Counted from the stretch's first letter, positions 1 to 9,005 are shown. The stretch: 64,000 bases of DNA from Cognaticolwellia beringensis (GCF_002076895.1 NZ_CP020465.1:2046001-2110000); one strand, 5' to 3'. The notes: generated by a model not told the origin, from the letters alone. Made by a program: numbers and translations.

Positions 1-705
1 CTTGGCAATTTTTGTTAACAATACATCACTGATCATAGGGCCTAAACTTTCATTCATTTGAGAAAATTGATCAATGCTAATAACAATCGCAGCAACATGC
101 TTATTTGGATCAGCAGATAACCAAAGGTCTAAATGTTTTGCCATGGCTTTGCGGTTATAAAGCCCTGTTAAAGCGTCAAAATAAATTTCTTTTTTAACAT
201 CATCCAATTCTGAGCGTAATGCTTGAGTTGATTTTTGTGATACTAGCAGTTGCTCAGCTAGCTTTTCTTGCTGGAGTTTAAATTTCTGAGTCGTTTGTCG
301 TATCTGTTTAATAGCGTTAATTATTTCACGCTTATCAATAGACTTTAAACTGGCAATACTCTCATCTAATTGAGTGACTAAGCGCTTTGTGCATAGCGAA
401 GATTGTTCACTGTTGCTTTGCAGATCGTCCAATACGTCATCGAGATCATCAATTAGCTCACCTCGAAAGGCGCTTTGCCCTAAAACATATTGGCGATATA
501 TTTCTTCTAAAAAAAAGTTATCAAGTTTTTTACCGCTGGCTAACTGTTTTTCAATTGCGGCATTCAGAGTTTTTGTTTGTTGATTGAGATATTCGTAACT
601 TACCGCGTAATTGATTGGCGTCGCGGCTATATGCCATAACTGCAATTGTTTTATGGCGGCATGCATTTTTTGTTCAGCTTGTGCTATGGAATCATGGTAC
701 TTCAA
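1..705 (-). CDS. GGDEF-domain protein (putative diguanylate cyclase), 3' end cut by window edge
   Basis: The reading frame is open on the minus strand from 705 to the left edge (235 codons). About 175 residues of helical, probably coiled-coil sequence come first. A GGDEF domain then opens with DALTGLYNRKAM at about residue 177, and the VISIDQF strand follows. The GG(D/E)EF signature and any inhibitory site lie outside the window, so activity cannot be judged. No membrane segment is visible, so a cytoplasmic protein is likely. I chose the TTG at 705 because an AAAAGG Shine-Dalgarno lies just upstream; the first in-frame ATG is 13 codons further in. GGDEF domains make c-di-GMP from two GTP. Several other GGDEF genes and a c-di-GMP riboswitch lie in the same window. 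Confidence 0.8.
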   Translation of the reverse strand, partial: MKYHDSIAQAEQKMHAAIKQLQLWHIAATPINYAVSYEYLNQQTKTLNAAIEKQLASGKKLDNFFLEEIYRQYVLGQSAFRGELIDDLDDVLDDLQSNSEQSSLCTKRLVTQLDESIASLKSIDKREIINAIKQIRQTTQKFKLQQEKLAEQLLVSQKSTQALRSELDDVKKEIYFDALTGLYNRKAMAKHLDLWLSADPNKHVAAIVISIDQFSQMNESLGPMISDVLLTKIAK

Positions 706-930
706 TATTCCAACCTTTTACTTGTGGTATTCACTAAAATAGCGGGTAAGCTATTCTCTAGTAATTTGGCTTATAGCGCCATAATAAAATGTATTAATCA
801 TCAGATTCAGTTTAACCATATGAGCGCAGACGAAAATAACCGAGATAAAGAAAAATTTTCTTTATAAAAATTTAGGTTTTGTTATGGTATTTATAAGTTA
901 GCTATTTAAATTAATATTTGAGATTTTGTC

Positions 931-2712
931 ATGAAGGTATTTTCAATCACGGTATTTGTACTATTTTTTGTTATCGCTTGTCAGTCTCCTAAACTTTCTT
1001 CGGTGTTAGTGAACGAGAACCTTGAGCAGGTTATTAAAGATTACCAAGATTATAAAGATCATCAAAGTCCATTTAACCAGGATATTGCAGGTGAAACTAA
1101 CAGCCAATTACCTGATTTATCGCCGGATAAGCTCAAACAACAACATCAAGCTTTACACGCTATATATCAACGTTTAGAACTGATCAACGTCAAAAGTCTT
1201 AATCAAGCAGATGCAATTAATCATGCTGTGTTGTCGTATACGATGAAAAATCAACTTGATAGCTATAGTAACAAAGAGCATTACATGCCACTTACTGCTG
1301 AATCAGGTTTCCATGTTTGGATCAGTCGCATTAAAAGCCAAGTGAGCTTTAAAACTGAACAAGATTATCGCGATTATCTGGCCCGATTAAGCGCTTTACC
1401 TCAATATTTCACTCAACAAATTTACTGGATGGATAAGGGAATTGAAGAAGGCATAACTCAACCGAAAATCGTCCTAAAAGGTTTTGAAGAATCGATTAAA
1501 GCTTTTATAAAAATAGATGCTAGCTCAAGCACTTATTATCAGCCATTTTTAACTATGCCTGAATATTTCAGTCAACAACTTACGTCTACACTTCAGGCAC
1601 AAGCTACTGAAACCATAACCAATGTTGTAATACCAAGCTATCAAAAATACTTTGATTATATGGTGCAGCGTTACCAACCCAACGCGCGAACAAATATTGC
1701 CGCGAGTTCTTTACCTAATGGCCAAGATTATTATGTGAACCGGTTACAGCATTATACGACTTTGCCGATTTCAGTAGAGGAAGTACACAACACGGGTTTA
1801 GCAGAAGTTAAGCGAATAAAGCTCGAGATGGAGGCCATTATTAAGCAATCAGGTTTTACCGGAACTTTTGCTGATTTTGTCCATTTTTTGCGTACCGATA
1901 AACAATTTTATGCAACCAGTCCTGAAGGATTACTAAAAGAAGCCTCATTTATCGCTAAAAAAATGGATGCGCAATTACCTAAGTTATTTAAAACTTTGCC
2001 ACGAACGCCTTATGGTGTGATTGAAGTTCCAGCCAATATCGCCCCTAAATACACCACTGGACGATATTCTGGCCCTTCACGAGACGACCAAGCCGGCAAT
2101 TATTGGGTCAATACCTATCGTTTAGATCGCCGACCCTTATATGTGCTAGAAGCGTTAACTTTGCATGAAGCGGTACCGGGCCATCATCTGCAAAGCTCAA
2201 TTGCACGAGAAATGGAGAACGTTCCTAAGTTTAGAAATAATACTTATATTTCTGCATTTGGCGAAGGCTGGGGACTTTATTCAGAGTATCTAGGCTTAGA
2301 AGCCGGATTTTATCAAAATCCTTATAGCAATTTTGGGCGACTAACTTATGAAATGTGGCGAGCTTGTCGACTTGTGGTTGATACCGGCATGCATGCAAAA
2401 GGCTGGAGTCGCGAGCGAGCCATGAACTATTTAGCTGATAACACAGCACTGTCACTACACAACGTTAAAACCGAAATTGACCGCTATATTTCTTGGCCGG
2501 GTCAAGCTTTGTCATATAAAATGGGTGAATTAACGATTAAAAAGCTCCGTAAAATGGCGGAGCAAACGTTAGGTGAAAGCTTTGATTTGAGAGAGTTTCA
2601 TGACCAAGTGTTGAAAAACGGTTCAATGCCGTTATCAATGCTAGAAAATGTGATTAATACTTATGTTGCAGAACAAAAAGCTAAACAGAAAGTGTTATCA
2701 GAAGTAAATTAA
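931..2712 (+). CDS. DUF885 family lipoprotein, probable zinc metallopeptidase-like protein
   Basis: This 593-residue protein has a lipoprotein signal with the lipobox FVIAC, the cysteine being residue 17, so it should be membrane-anchored outside the cytoplasm. The C-terminal half carries the DUF885 hallmark HEAVPGHH (residues 412-419) and a downstream GEGWGLYSE block with a glutamate at about 445. Together these resemble an HExxH-type zinc site. Length and architecture match full-length DUF885 proteins, many of which are annotated as predicted peptidases; substrate and catalysis are not known to me. The gene appears monocistronic. A minus-strand c-di-GMP riboswitch transcript points into its 3' end, which raises antisense control as a possibility. 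Confidence 0.85.
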   Translation: MKVFSITVFVLFFVIACQSPKLSSVLVNENLEQVIKDYQDYKDHQSPFNQDIAGETNSQLPDLSPDKLKQQHQALHAIYQRLELINVKSLNQADAINHAVLSYTMKNQLDSYSNKEHYMPLTAESGFHVWISRIKSQVSFKTEQDYRDYLARLSALPQYFTQQIYWMDKGIEEGITQPKIVLKGFEESIKAFIKIDASSSTYYQPFLTMPEYFSQQLTSTLQAQATETITNVVIPSYQKYFDYMVQRYQPNARTNIAASSLPNGQDYYVNRLQHYTTLPISVEEVHNTGLAEVKRIKLEMEAIIKQSGFTGTFADFVHFLRTDKQFYATSPEGLLKEASFIAKKMDAQLPKLFKTLPRTPYGVIEVPANIAPKYTTGRYSGPSRDDQAGNYWVNTYRLDRRPLYVLEALTLHEAVPGHHLQSSIAREMENVPKFRNNTYISAFGEGWGLYSEYLGLEAGFYQNPYSNFGRLTYEMWRACRLVVDTGMHAKGWSRERAMNYLADNTALSLHNVKTEIDRYISWPGQALSYKMGELTIKKLRKMAEQTLGESFDLREFHDQVLKNGSMPLSMLENVINTYVAEQKAKQKVLSEVN

Positions 2713-2731
2713 TGCAGAAACAAAGGATGGC

Positions 2732-2847
2732 ACGCAAAGCTACCAGAGATTATGATGACTAACCGATAAATTAAGATAAGCCCCCACTATATCTAAATTT
2801 GGCAGTTCCGCTATCATAGGTTTCCCCTTAGATCGGTAACTTTGCGT
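2732..2847 (-). repeat. Inverted repeat forming the anti-aptamer arm of the riboswitch transcript
   Basis: Arms 2732-2744 and 2835-2847 are complementary over 13 positions. In the minus-strand RNA all 13 pair, one as a G-U wobble. In a plus-strand RNA the same position would be a C-A mismatch. This asymmetry suggests that pairing is maintained in the minus-strand transcript. The upstream arm in that RNA is the aptamer core ACGCAAAGTTACC, so pairing with the downstream arm would destroy the c-di-GMP pocket, as an expression platform should. Confidence 0.65.
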
Positions 2848-2880
2848 CTCCAATTTTCATTGGATTTGCCCTTGTCGAGC
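2798..2880 (-). ncRNA. c-di-GMP-I (GEMM-I) riboswitch aptamer
   Basis: Read on the minus strand, the conserved GEMM-I blocks occur in order. GGGCAAA is at 2871-2865. A stem CCAAT/ATTGG closed by a GAAA tetraloop spans 2863-2850. GACGCAAAG is followed by TTACCGATCTAAGG, and GATAGCGGAACTGCC ends at 2801. Spacing and order match the GEMM-I class that binds c-di-GMP; I did not separate this from the cGAMP-binding variant. A near-consensus promoter precedes it, and a complementary anti-aptamer segment follows. No convincing coding sequence starts downstream before the transcript would run antisense into the DUF885 gene, so the regulated target is unknown. Confidence 0.9.
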
Positions 2881-2898
2881 TTTAGCAGCTCAAGTCCG

Positions 2899-2926
2899 AT
2901 TATAGGCAAAGTATTCTATTTGTAAA
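2899..2926 (-). promoter_or_regulatory. Sigma-70 promoter of the GEMM-I riboswitch RNA
   Basis: On the minus strand, TTTACA (2926-2921) and TATAAT (2904-2899) are separated by 16 bases. The -10 is a perfect match and the -35 matches 5 of 6. Transcription would start near 2892, a dozen bases upstream of the aptamer. This supports the riboswitch being independently transcribed rather than a fossil. Confidence 0.75.
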
Positions 2927-3204
2927 CCATTTTTCATGTTCTTAAGAATAATTTACGTTAACATACTAAATATTAAGAAATTTATTTATGGCTGTTGTTC
3001 TTAAATCACTTTTACAGTAGTTTAATTGATGTTTAGGTAAGCAACTATGTGTGTTTACATTCGACGACTCAGTTGTCAGTAGGCTTTGCTGATAGAGCAA
3101 TAAGCCAAAATTGTTAAAATTTGATGCGATTTAATTGACTATACATGATTGTTAACTATGAAATATAAACAATTCTTAACCCACAATAGAGAAGTCAACG
3201 TTCA

Positions 3205-5049
3205 ATGAAGCGCATGCTGCTAGGTATTTTAATAAGTTTTTGCATAATTCTGAACGGACAAGCGGAATCCGTCAATAGCGATAAAAACTATCGCCAATTA
3301 ATTAATGCTTATTACATCCAAGATAAAGAGTTATTGATTTCTCAAGATGTTGTTGACGTTGCACAAGCTGTAATCAACAACCGTAACCAGTATGGCCATC
3401 ATATTGTGGCGAGAGCCTTTTCTATATTGTCGGATGTTGCATTTAATCGCGGTAACTTATTAATGGCATTTCAATTTGCACAATATGGCAGCGAAATCGA
3501 TAATATTGATGTGGATGTAGCACTAGATTTGATGTTGAAAATTGCTCGTGGTTATTATGCTCAAGGTCATTATATTCAGTTAAAAGAGACCTCTCAAAAA
3601 GCAGCTCGATTAGCTCAGCAAGCGAATAATATGAATTATCATTTGCAGGCTCTCGCTTATTCGGTAGTAGCTTATGCCCTAAGTGCTGATTATGCCTTGG
3701 CGGTAAAAGAGTTGAGTAAGGTTGAAAACTTACTTAGTCAAAACAAGCAAAATGTAGATCAGATCACCTTATTAGAAATTATTGCCGAAGCGCACTTTTA
3801 TTTATCTGAATATGACAATGTTGTAGAACTACTGGACCGCGTACTAAAATTGCGTACAGATATGTCGAGAACAGAAGGTATTGCCCAAAGCTACCATTTA
3901 GTGGCAAAGGCCTATTATCAGTTACAACAATATGATGACGCTTATAATGCTTTTTGGCAGTCATTACAATTTGCTCAACAACATAAATTAAATATTCGAG
4001 TAGCCTATGCAGAGCTTGGGTTAGGGCAAGTGCTATTTCAACAACAGCAGTTTACGCTGGCAAAAGAGCGCTTACTTAAAGCCCAAGTAGTTTTTACTCA
4101 ATATAATTTAGTGCGAGTTAAGTTATCAACACAAATTAGTTTAGTAAAAGTTTTGTATGCCTTGGATCAACCTGAAGAAGCTGATGAAATGCTGCTTTTA
4201 GCTCAGTCTTTAGCTAAAAATTTAGTGCTTTCGCCACAACAAATAGAACTGTATTTATTGCTCACAGATTACTATAGTGGGCAGAAAAATTTTGAGCAAG
4301 CAATCGAAGCACAACGACATTATTTAACCTTATATCAAACGCTGTATCCGAACGTGAGTGATAATAACTCATTTGCAAGTGTAGCTAAATCAGCCAGTAA
4401 TAAAGCAAAAATACTAGCCTTAAATGTAGCTGAACAAAGCGAGTTGAGTTTAAAGTTTAGTGAAAAGTATGATCAACAAAACCTGTTGATTATTTTACTC
4501 GCTTCATTACTAAGTTTTAGTGTTATTTTTATAGTTTTCTGCCGTTTTCAAGTGCGCCGCCAGAAACTTAATCGTAGCTATGATGAAATAGAATTACCTC
4601 AAAATCATTTAGCGCAACCGGTTCAAACGAAGCGCTGGTATCAACAGCAATATAAAATGGCAAGAAAATATCAATATAATATTTCTGTCGCCTATTTGAA
4701 GGTTGAAAACTGGCAGGAGCTCAGCTTTCACTTTAACCGTAAAATTTTAACGGATGTCAGTCAAGTGCTCGCCGTTATTATCAATGAGAATATTGATGAG
4801 GAAGATTATGCAGGAGTTATCATTGAAGGTGAGTACCTATTTCTGTGCCCACATCAAACTCCTGAGCAAATTCGAGTTAAATTTACAAGAATACAGCAGG
4901 CAATTAAAACACGTGTTTTTGCAAACTTAGGGGATTATTCAGTTAAAGTTATTTTTTCGATTGATTCGCCTAATATTCAAGATATCGATCCCTATGTTTT
5001 TCTCTCTCGATTGAGTCAATGCAATGGTAATAAGGAACAGAAAGCATAA
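3205..5049 (+). CDS. TPR-repeat membrane sensor with degenerate GGDEF domain
   Basis: This 614-residue protein has a cleavable-looking signal peptide (residues 1 to about 20, ending NGQAES). A long all-helical region follows with tetratricopeptide-like repeats (about 40-400), then one transmembrane helix at about 427-447. The cytoplasmic C-terminal region (about 475-605) has GGDEF-like secondary structure. At the signature position it reads EGEYLF (541-546), so the GG(D/E)EF motif is lost, and the DxLTGLxNR opening is also absent. I infer a periplasmic TPR sensor whose cyclase domain is degenerate and probably catalytically dead, perhaps a GTP- or partner-binding module. The gene stands alone. 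Confidence 0.7.
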   Translation: MKRMLLGILISFCIILNGQAESVNSDKNYRQLINAYYIQDKELLISQDVVDVAQAVINNRNQYGHHIVARAFSILSDVAFNRGNLLMAFQFAQYGSEIDNIDVDVALDLMLKIARGYYAQGHYIQLKETSQKAARLAQQANNMNYHLQALAYSVVAYALSADYALAVKELSKVENLLSQNKQNVDQITLLEIIAEAHFYLSEYDNVVELLDRVLKLRTDMSRTEGIAQSYHLVAKAYYQLQQYDDAYNAFWQSLQFAQQHKLNIRVAYAELGLGQVLFQQQQFTLAKERLLKAQVVFTQYNLVRVKLSTQISLVKVLYALDQPEEADEMLLLAQSLAKNLVLSPQQIELYLLLTDYYSGQKNFEQAIEAQRHYLTLYQTLYPNVSDNNSFASVAKSASNKAKILALNVAEQSELSLKFSEKYDQQNLLIILLASLLSFSVIFIVFCRFQVRRQKLNRSYDEIELPQNHLAQPVQTKRWYQQQYKMARKYQYNISVAYLKVENWQELSFHFNRKILTDVSQVLAVIINENIDEEDYAGVIIEGEYLFLCPHQTPEQIRVKFTRIQQAIKTRVFANLGDYSVKVIFSIDSPNIQDIDPYVFLSRLSQCNGNKEQKA

Positions 5050-5459
5050 TACTTGCTAGAGGGTTAGCAAATTATTCAGTTCAGTGTGTATCCGGTGCCG
5101 GAGCATATTTTATGCCTGGAACAAGATACATTTATGATCACTTATAATTGAGCATCTAATGAATACCAATCCCATTAATTTTCATAATATTTCTACTGCT
5201 TAAAGCAATATACTATGGTGTTATTGAATAATTATCGCTGCATGGATTCAGTATATTAGACATATTGCCCTGAATAACGAGCTATTAGAATAAAGGTCTT
5301 ATCTTTTGCCGTTTTCCCTAGGTATATAGTAGATCACTTAATTAACGAAGTTGGTGAAATACCAAGTTGATTAATTCAATTAATAATGCAAAGAATTTTA
5401 ATGGCAATGAAAAAAGCCGCTATTATTAGCGGCTTTCGTAATTTGTATAACGTTTTGAA
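5050..5459. other. Intergenic region with repeat-like remnants
   Basis: No gene is visible in these 410 bases. Two copies of the pattern ATACCAA-N4-ATTAATT lie at 5163-5180 and about 5351-5368, and the second runs into a short palindrome (ATTAATT-C-AATTAAT). This resembles remnants of a short intergenic repeat. A terminator near 5413-5436 serves the minus-strand gene that ends at 5460. Confidence 0.4.
5413..5436 (-). terminator. Rho-independent terminator of the 84-residue hypothetical gene
   Basis: A perfect hairpin, AAAGCCGCTA-TTAT-TAGCGGCTTT, lies 24 bases past the stop codon of the minus-strand gene. On that strand it is followed by a run of T (TTTTTTC). The plus strand has no T-run after it, so it serves mainly the minus strand. 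Confidence 0.8.
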
Positions 5460-5714
5460 TTAAAGTCTGACGATAATATTTGGCGAGGTATTAATTTCAC
5501 CATCATCGGAAATTGTTGCTGCATTACTATCACATAACAAAACCGCAATATTGCCAGATTTGCTGCTACGAATAAAAGAAAGATCATAACCGAATTGTGT
5601 CAAACTGCTAGTCGCAAATTTCTGCGCAAGTGACAGTTTATCCCACAGATTAGATTGCTCTGCGGTATATTGGCGTCTTTCAAGTAATACTTCTCGTTCA
5701 AGAACTGCGTGCAC
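5460..5714 (-). CDS. Conserved-looking hypothetical protein, 84 residues
   Basis: I do not recognise this protein. It is 84 residues long and soluble, with no signal peptide or membrane segment. Its N-terminal helix is charged (LEREVLLERRQ), and the middle reads WDKLSLAQKFATSSLTQFGYDLSFIR. The GTG start at 5714 is supported by an AAAGAGG Shine-Dalgarno five bases upstream and by an in-frame stop a little further up, which leaves no ATG choice. A clear terminator follows the gene, which supports it being real. It is transcribed away from tesB. Confidence 0.6.
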   Translation of the reverse strand: MHAVLEREVLLERRQYTAEQSNLWDKLSLAQKFATSSLTQFGYDLSFIRSSKSGNIAVLLCDSNAATISDDGEINTSPNIIVRL

Positions 5715-5972
5715 AATGGCCTCTTTTTCAACGTTAATAGTGCGTATTTCATGTCCATATTATACGTCTGATGGCAGCAACATAGCTTATATCTTTGCTA
5801 ATATCAACTATTAAAGTGGTATTCTGCCATATTTAAATTATCCTGGTTGGCCAGTATAATTAGCGAGAATCCTTCTGAAATAACGGCTTAAAATATTTAT
5901 AGCGCTATTTTTAATACTATAGCAGGCTATAATAGTGTTAATTCGTGATGATTAATTAGAGTAAAAATTTGT

Positions 5973-6830
5973 ATGGGTCAGGTATTAAACGAACTTTCTG
6001 CGTTGTTAAAACTAGAAGTAATAGAACAAGGTATTTACCGCGGTGACAGTCAAGATTTAGGTTTTAGAGCCCTATTTGGCGGTCAAGTGATGGGGCAAGC
6101 GTTGTCGGCAGCACAAGAAACTGTGGCGGTAACCCATAATGTACACTCATTACATTCCTATTTTTTAAGACCGGGTGACGCGACTAAGCCCGTTGTTTAT
6201 CAGGTTGAAAACATTCGTGATGGTCGCAGCTTTAATACTCGACGGGTGAATGCCATTCAAAATGGCCAGGCAATTTTTTATATGACGGCCTCATTTCAGC
6301 AAATAGAACAGGGGTTTGATCACCAAGATACTATGCCCTCAGTACCTGGTCCAGAAGGGTTAAAGTCATATACAGATTTCATTTTTGATAACCAAGAGTC
6401 TATACCAGAAGAAATTCGGGGAAAATTTTTATCTGAAAAACCAATAGATATGAGACCCGTTGAGCAGTATAACTGGCTAAAACCAGAAAAAACTGAAGCT
6501 AAGTGTCAAATGTGGATAAAGTCTAATGGCAGCTTGCCAGATGATCTTCGTATTCATACCTATTTATTAGCTTACATTTCAGATTTTTCTTTTTTGCCAA
6601 CCGCTTTATTTCCCCATGGCGTTAGTTTTTGGCAGCCAAATTTTCAGTTGGCAACAATCGATCATTCTATGTGGTTTCATCGCCCATTTCGTATAGATGA
6701 ATGGCTACTTTACTGTATCGATAGCCCGTCAGCGAGTAGTGGTCGAGGCCTCGTAAAAGGTCAAATATATAACCAAGCGGGTTTATTAGTAGCCTCTACC
6801 ATGCAAGAAGGGGTTATGCGTCAGCGTTAG
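5973..6830 (+). CDS. tesB: Acyl-CoA thioesterase II
   Basis: This 285-residue cytoplasmic enzyme hydrolyses medium- and long-chain acyl-CoA to free fatty acid and CoA. It has the double hot-dog fold of TesB. The N-terminal half contains the FGGQVMGQAL and HSLHSYFLRPGD blocks. The C-terminal half contains ISDFSFLPTA, the ATIDHSMWFHRPF block and the terminal STMQEGVMRQR, which hold the Asp, Thr and Gln of the TesB catalytic triad. Length equals the E. coli protein (about 286). Its last 17 bases overlap the convergent MscS gene. Confidence 0.95.
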   Translation: MGQVLNELSALLKLEVIEQGIYRGDSQDLGFRALFGGQVMGQALSAAQETVAVTHNVHSLHSYFLRPGDATKPVVYQVENIRDGRSFNTRRVNAIQNGQAIFYMTASFQQIEQGFDHQDTMPSVPGPEGLKSYTDFIFDNQESIPEEIRGKFLSEKPIDMRPVEQYNWLKPEKTEAKCQMWIKSNGSLPDDLRIHTYLLAYISDFSFLPTALFPHGVSFWQPNFQLATIDHSMWFHRPFRIDEWLLYCIDSPSASSGRGLVKGQIYNQAGLLVASTMQEGVMRQR

Positions 6831-8079
6831 CTTTGGCACCTTGCCAATCGAAGCCGCTGGGGTGTTGAAACACTCTTAAGCCAAAAAGTGGTGCTGCTGC
6901 ATATAAATGGTCAAAAATATCTGCTTGTAATGCTTCATAGTTAACCCAGTTTTGGTCATTACTGAAAAAATATAATTCCAGCGGCAAGCCAACCTCTGTT
7001 GCAGGTAATTGCCTTACCATACAGGTCATCTCATGATGGACTTTAGGATGTTGTTTTAAATAAGCACTTATATAAGCTCTGAAGGTACCAATATTGGTCA
7101 ATTGTCGGGTGTTGATGGTTGAGGCTGTAATCGCACTATTGACTATCACTTCACTGGTTTGTTTTAGAATTTCAGCTTTTTTCACCGTAAGGTAATCGCT
7201 AATCAGTTGCACTGATGTAAGTGCTTCTAGCTGCGCTTGGTTATAGAATCGAATACTAGCTACATCAATAACAATCGCGCGTTTGACCCTTCTACCACCT
7301 GAACTTAGCATGCCCCGCCAGTTTTTAAATGAGCCACTGGTTAAAGCATAAGTGGGAACGGTTGTGATGGTATTATCAAAGTTTTTAACTTTTACGGTAT
7401 TTAGTCCAATCTCGATAACATCGCCATCGGCGCCATATTTGGGTAATTCAATCCAATCTCCAGGGGCCACCATTTTGTTGGCGGATATTTGAATACTAGC
7501 AACCAAGCCTTTAATGGTATCTTGAAAAACTAAAATCAATACTGCAGTTAAAGCACCTAATCCACTGAGTAAGTAGAGTGGTGAACGGTCTAATATTTGC
7601 GATATTGCCAATATTGTTGCCACTAAATACACAACAAGCTTAATGACTTGTAAGGTTGAATTTAATGGCAGATGACGATCGGTAGCTGTTTGCCGATATA
7701 GATTATTAATAACATTAAGTACTGCGCTAATACTGCGTGCTATCTGAAAACAGAGGCCTATTTTTGCAAAAGTTATTAGTACGGTGGCGAGTAAGGTATC
7801 TGTTGCGAGTAAATGTGGGGTAAGTAATAACAATAATATAAAAGGAACTAACAGCGACATACGCGAAAACACTTGCTGGTCAAATAATACATCATCCCAG
7901 GTGTTTTTTGAGGCAGTGGTCAGTTTATGAATGAATACAAGCACATAGTTTTTCGCAATATAGAAACTAATACTACATAAGAGAAAAATTACTAGACAGG
8001 CAATAATGATTCCACTTAATGCGATATATGATGCATGAACGCCTTGTTCAGTTAACCATGAGGTGATTATTACCTGCAT
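6814..8079 (-). CDS. MscS-family mechanosensitive channel, YbdG-like
   Basis: This 421-residue inner-membrane protein has four to five N-terminal hydrophobic segments. The MscS pore and beta domain region begins around GALTAVLILVFQDTIKGLVAS and continues VAPGDWIELPKYGADGDVIEIG. Length and architecture fit the YbdG (MscM) branch better than small MscS. Such channels open under membrane tension to release solutes on osmotic downshock. The start overlaps the end of the upstream acyltransferase gene by 10 bases, so the two are probably one operon. The 3' end overlaps tesB on the opposite strand. Confidence 0.88.
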   Translation of the reverse strand: MQVIITSWLTEQGVHASYIALSGIIIACLVIFLLCSISFYIAKNYVLVFIHKLTTASKNTWDDVLFDQQVFSRMSLLVPFILLLLLTPHLLATDTLLATVLITFAKIGLCFQIARSISAVLNVINNLYRQTATDRHLPLNSTLQVIKLVVYLVATILAISQILDRSPLYLLSGLGALTAVLILVFQDTIKGLVASIQISANKMVAPGDWIELPKYGADGDVIEIGLNTVKVKNFDNTITTVPTYALTSGSFKNWRGMLSSGGRRVKRAIVIDVASIRFYNQAQLEALTSVQLISDYLTVKKAEILKQTSEVIVNSAITASTINTRQLTNIGTFRAYISAYLKQHPKVHHEMTCMVRQLPATEVGLPLELYFFSNDQNWVNYEALQADIFDHLYAAAPLFGLRVFQHPSGFDWQGAKANADA

Positions 8080-9005
8080 GACATATCCTTGTTTGCCTGC
8101 TCTTCAAGCTGTTGCATTTTTATATCTTTATCGAGCCAAAGCTGATTAACCCACTTCTGAAATTGTATTTTATAAGCGCGATCATTAACATAATCGCCTT
8201 TAAGCGACTCGCCAATATCTTGAGTTTCAATGGCAATATATACTTGTTTTATCTTTCCAGAAAGAAAGTCGAGAAAATTCGGTTTACCATCAGGATAGTA
8301 AATAGTTACGTTCACGACTTTACTTAGATTTCCTTTCATTGCTTGCAGTACAAAGCCAATGCCGCCTGCTTTGGGTTTTAATAGTCTTTGAAAAGGAGAG
8401 TTCTGTTTTTTATGCTTTTGTGGTGTAAAGCGAGTACCTTCAATAAAGTTCATTACGCTGACAGGTTTGTGTTTAAACTTTTCACAAGCCTTTTTTGTCG
8501 TTTCGATATCTTTGCCTTTTAAGTGTGGGTTTTTCTTTAAAAAATGCTGGCTATATCGTTTCATAAACGGAAAGTCGAGTGCCCACCAAGCTAAACCAAG
8601 TAGCGGTACGTAAATTAACTCTCTTTTGAGAAAAAACTTTAAAAATGGAATTTTACCGTGAAAAACTCGTTGAAGTATTAAAATGTCGGTCCAGCTTTGA
8701 TGATTACTGATCACTAAATACCAGTCTTTCATTTTTAACTTTTCTAAACCAACGGCATTAATTTTTGTTTTTGTGAATAACTTTTGAATGAAAGTATTGA
8801 ATAACACCCAGTTACTGGCCATTTGATCAAGTAAATAACTAAAGAACTTTTGCCATAAAGCTATTGGACCTAAAGCTTTTAAAAGCGAAAAAACCAATAT
8901 GGGCACTAGCCATAAAATGGTGTTGGCGAAATATAAAATAACAGAGAAGAAGCCAATAATAGAACCAGGTAAAAAATGTAGCATATAAACAACCAAAAAT
9001 ATCAA
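8070..9005 (-). CDS. Lysophospholipid acyltransferase family protein (YihG-like)
   Basis: This 311-residue protein starts with one or two hydrophobic helices and then carries the acyltransferase motif NHxxxxD as NHQSWTD, followed by the FIEGTRF block and a K-A-G-G-I-GF block. These are motifs I to IV of 1-acyl-glycerol-3-phosphate acyltransferases. Length and sequence resemble E. coli YihG rather than PlsC. It probably transfers an acyl chain to a lysophospholipid at the inner membrane. It is the first gene of a two-gene operon with the MscS channel (10-base overlap), which may link lipid composition to tension sensing. Confidence 0.85.
   Translation of the reverse strand: MIFLVVYMLHFLPGSIIGFFSVILYFANTILWLVPILVFSLLKALGPIALWQKFFSYLLDQMASNWVLFNTFIQKLFTKTKINAVGLEKLKMKDWYLVISNHQSWTDILILQRVFHGKIPFLKFFLKRELIYVPLLGLAWWALDFPFMKRYSQHFLKKNPHLKGKDIETTKKACEKFKHKPVSVMNFIEGTRFTPQKHKKQNSPFQRLLKPKAGGIGFVLQAMKGNLSKVVNVTIYYPDGKPNFLDFLSGKIKQVYIAIETQDIGESLKGDYVNDRAYKIQFQKWVNQLWLDKDIKMQQLEEQANKDMSCR

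Noticed and set aside
646..867. 73-codon plus-strand frame near the left edge
   Set aside because: It overlaps the 5' end of the GGDEF gene antisense, has no clear ribosome site and no recognisable product.
2719..2735. GTG-started 11-codon minus-strand frame after the riboswitch
   Set aside because: Too short, with no proper Shine-Dalgarno; it ends at once inside the DUF885 3' region.
2721..2790. Plus-strand GEMM-like fragment (ACGCAAAGCTACC, then CTAACCG)
   Set aside because: It lacks the GGGCAAA block and the GAAA-capped stem. It is better explained as the complement of the anti-aptamer arm of the minus-strand riboswitch.
5052..5070. Hairpin TTGCTA ... TTAGCAA after the TPR gene as a terminator
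   Set aside because: The short stem lacks a following T-run.
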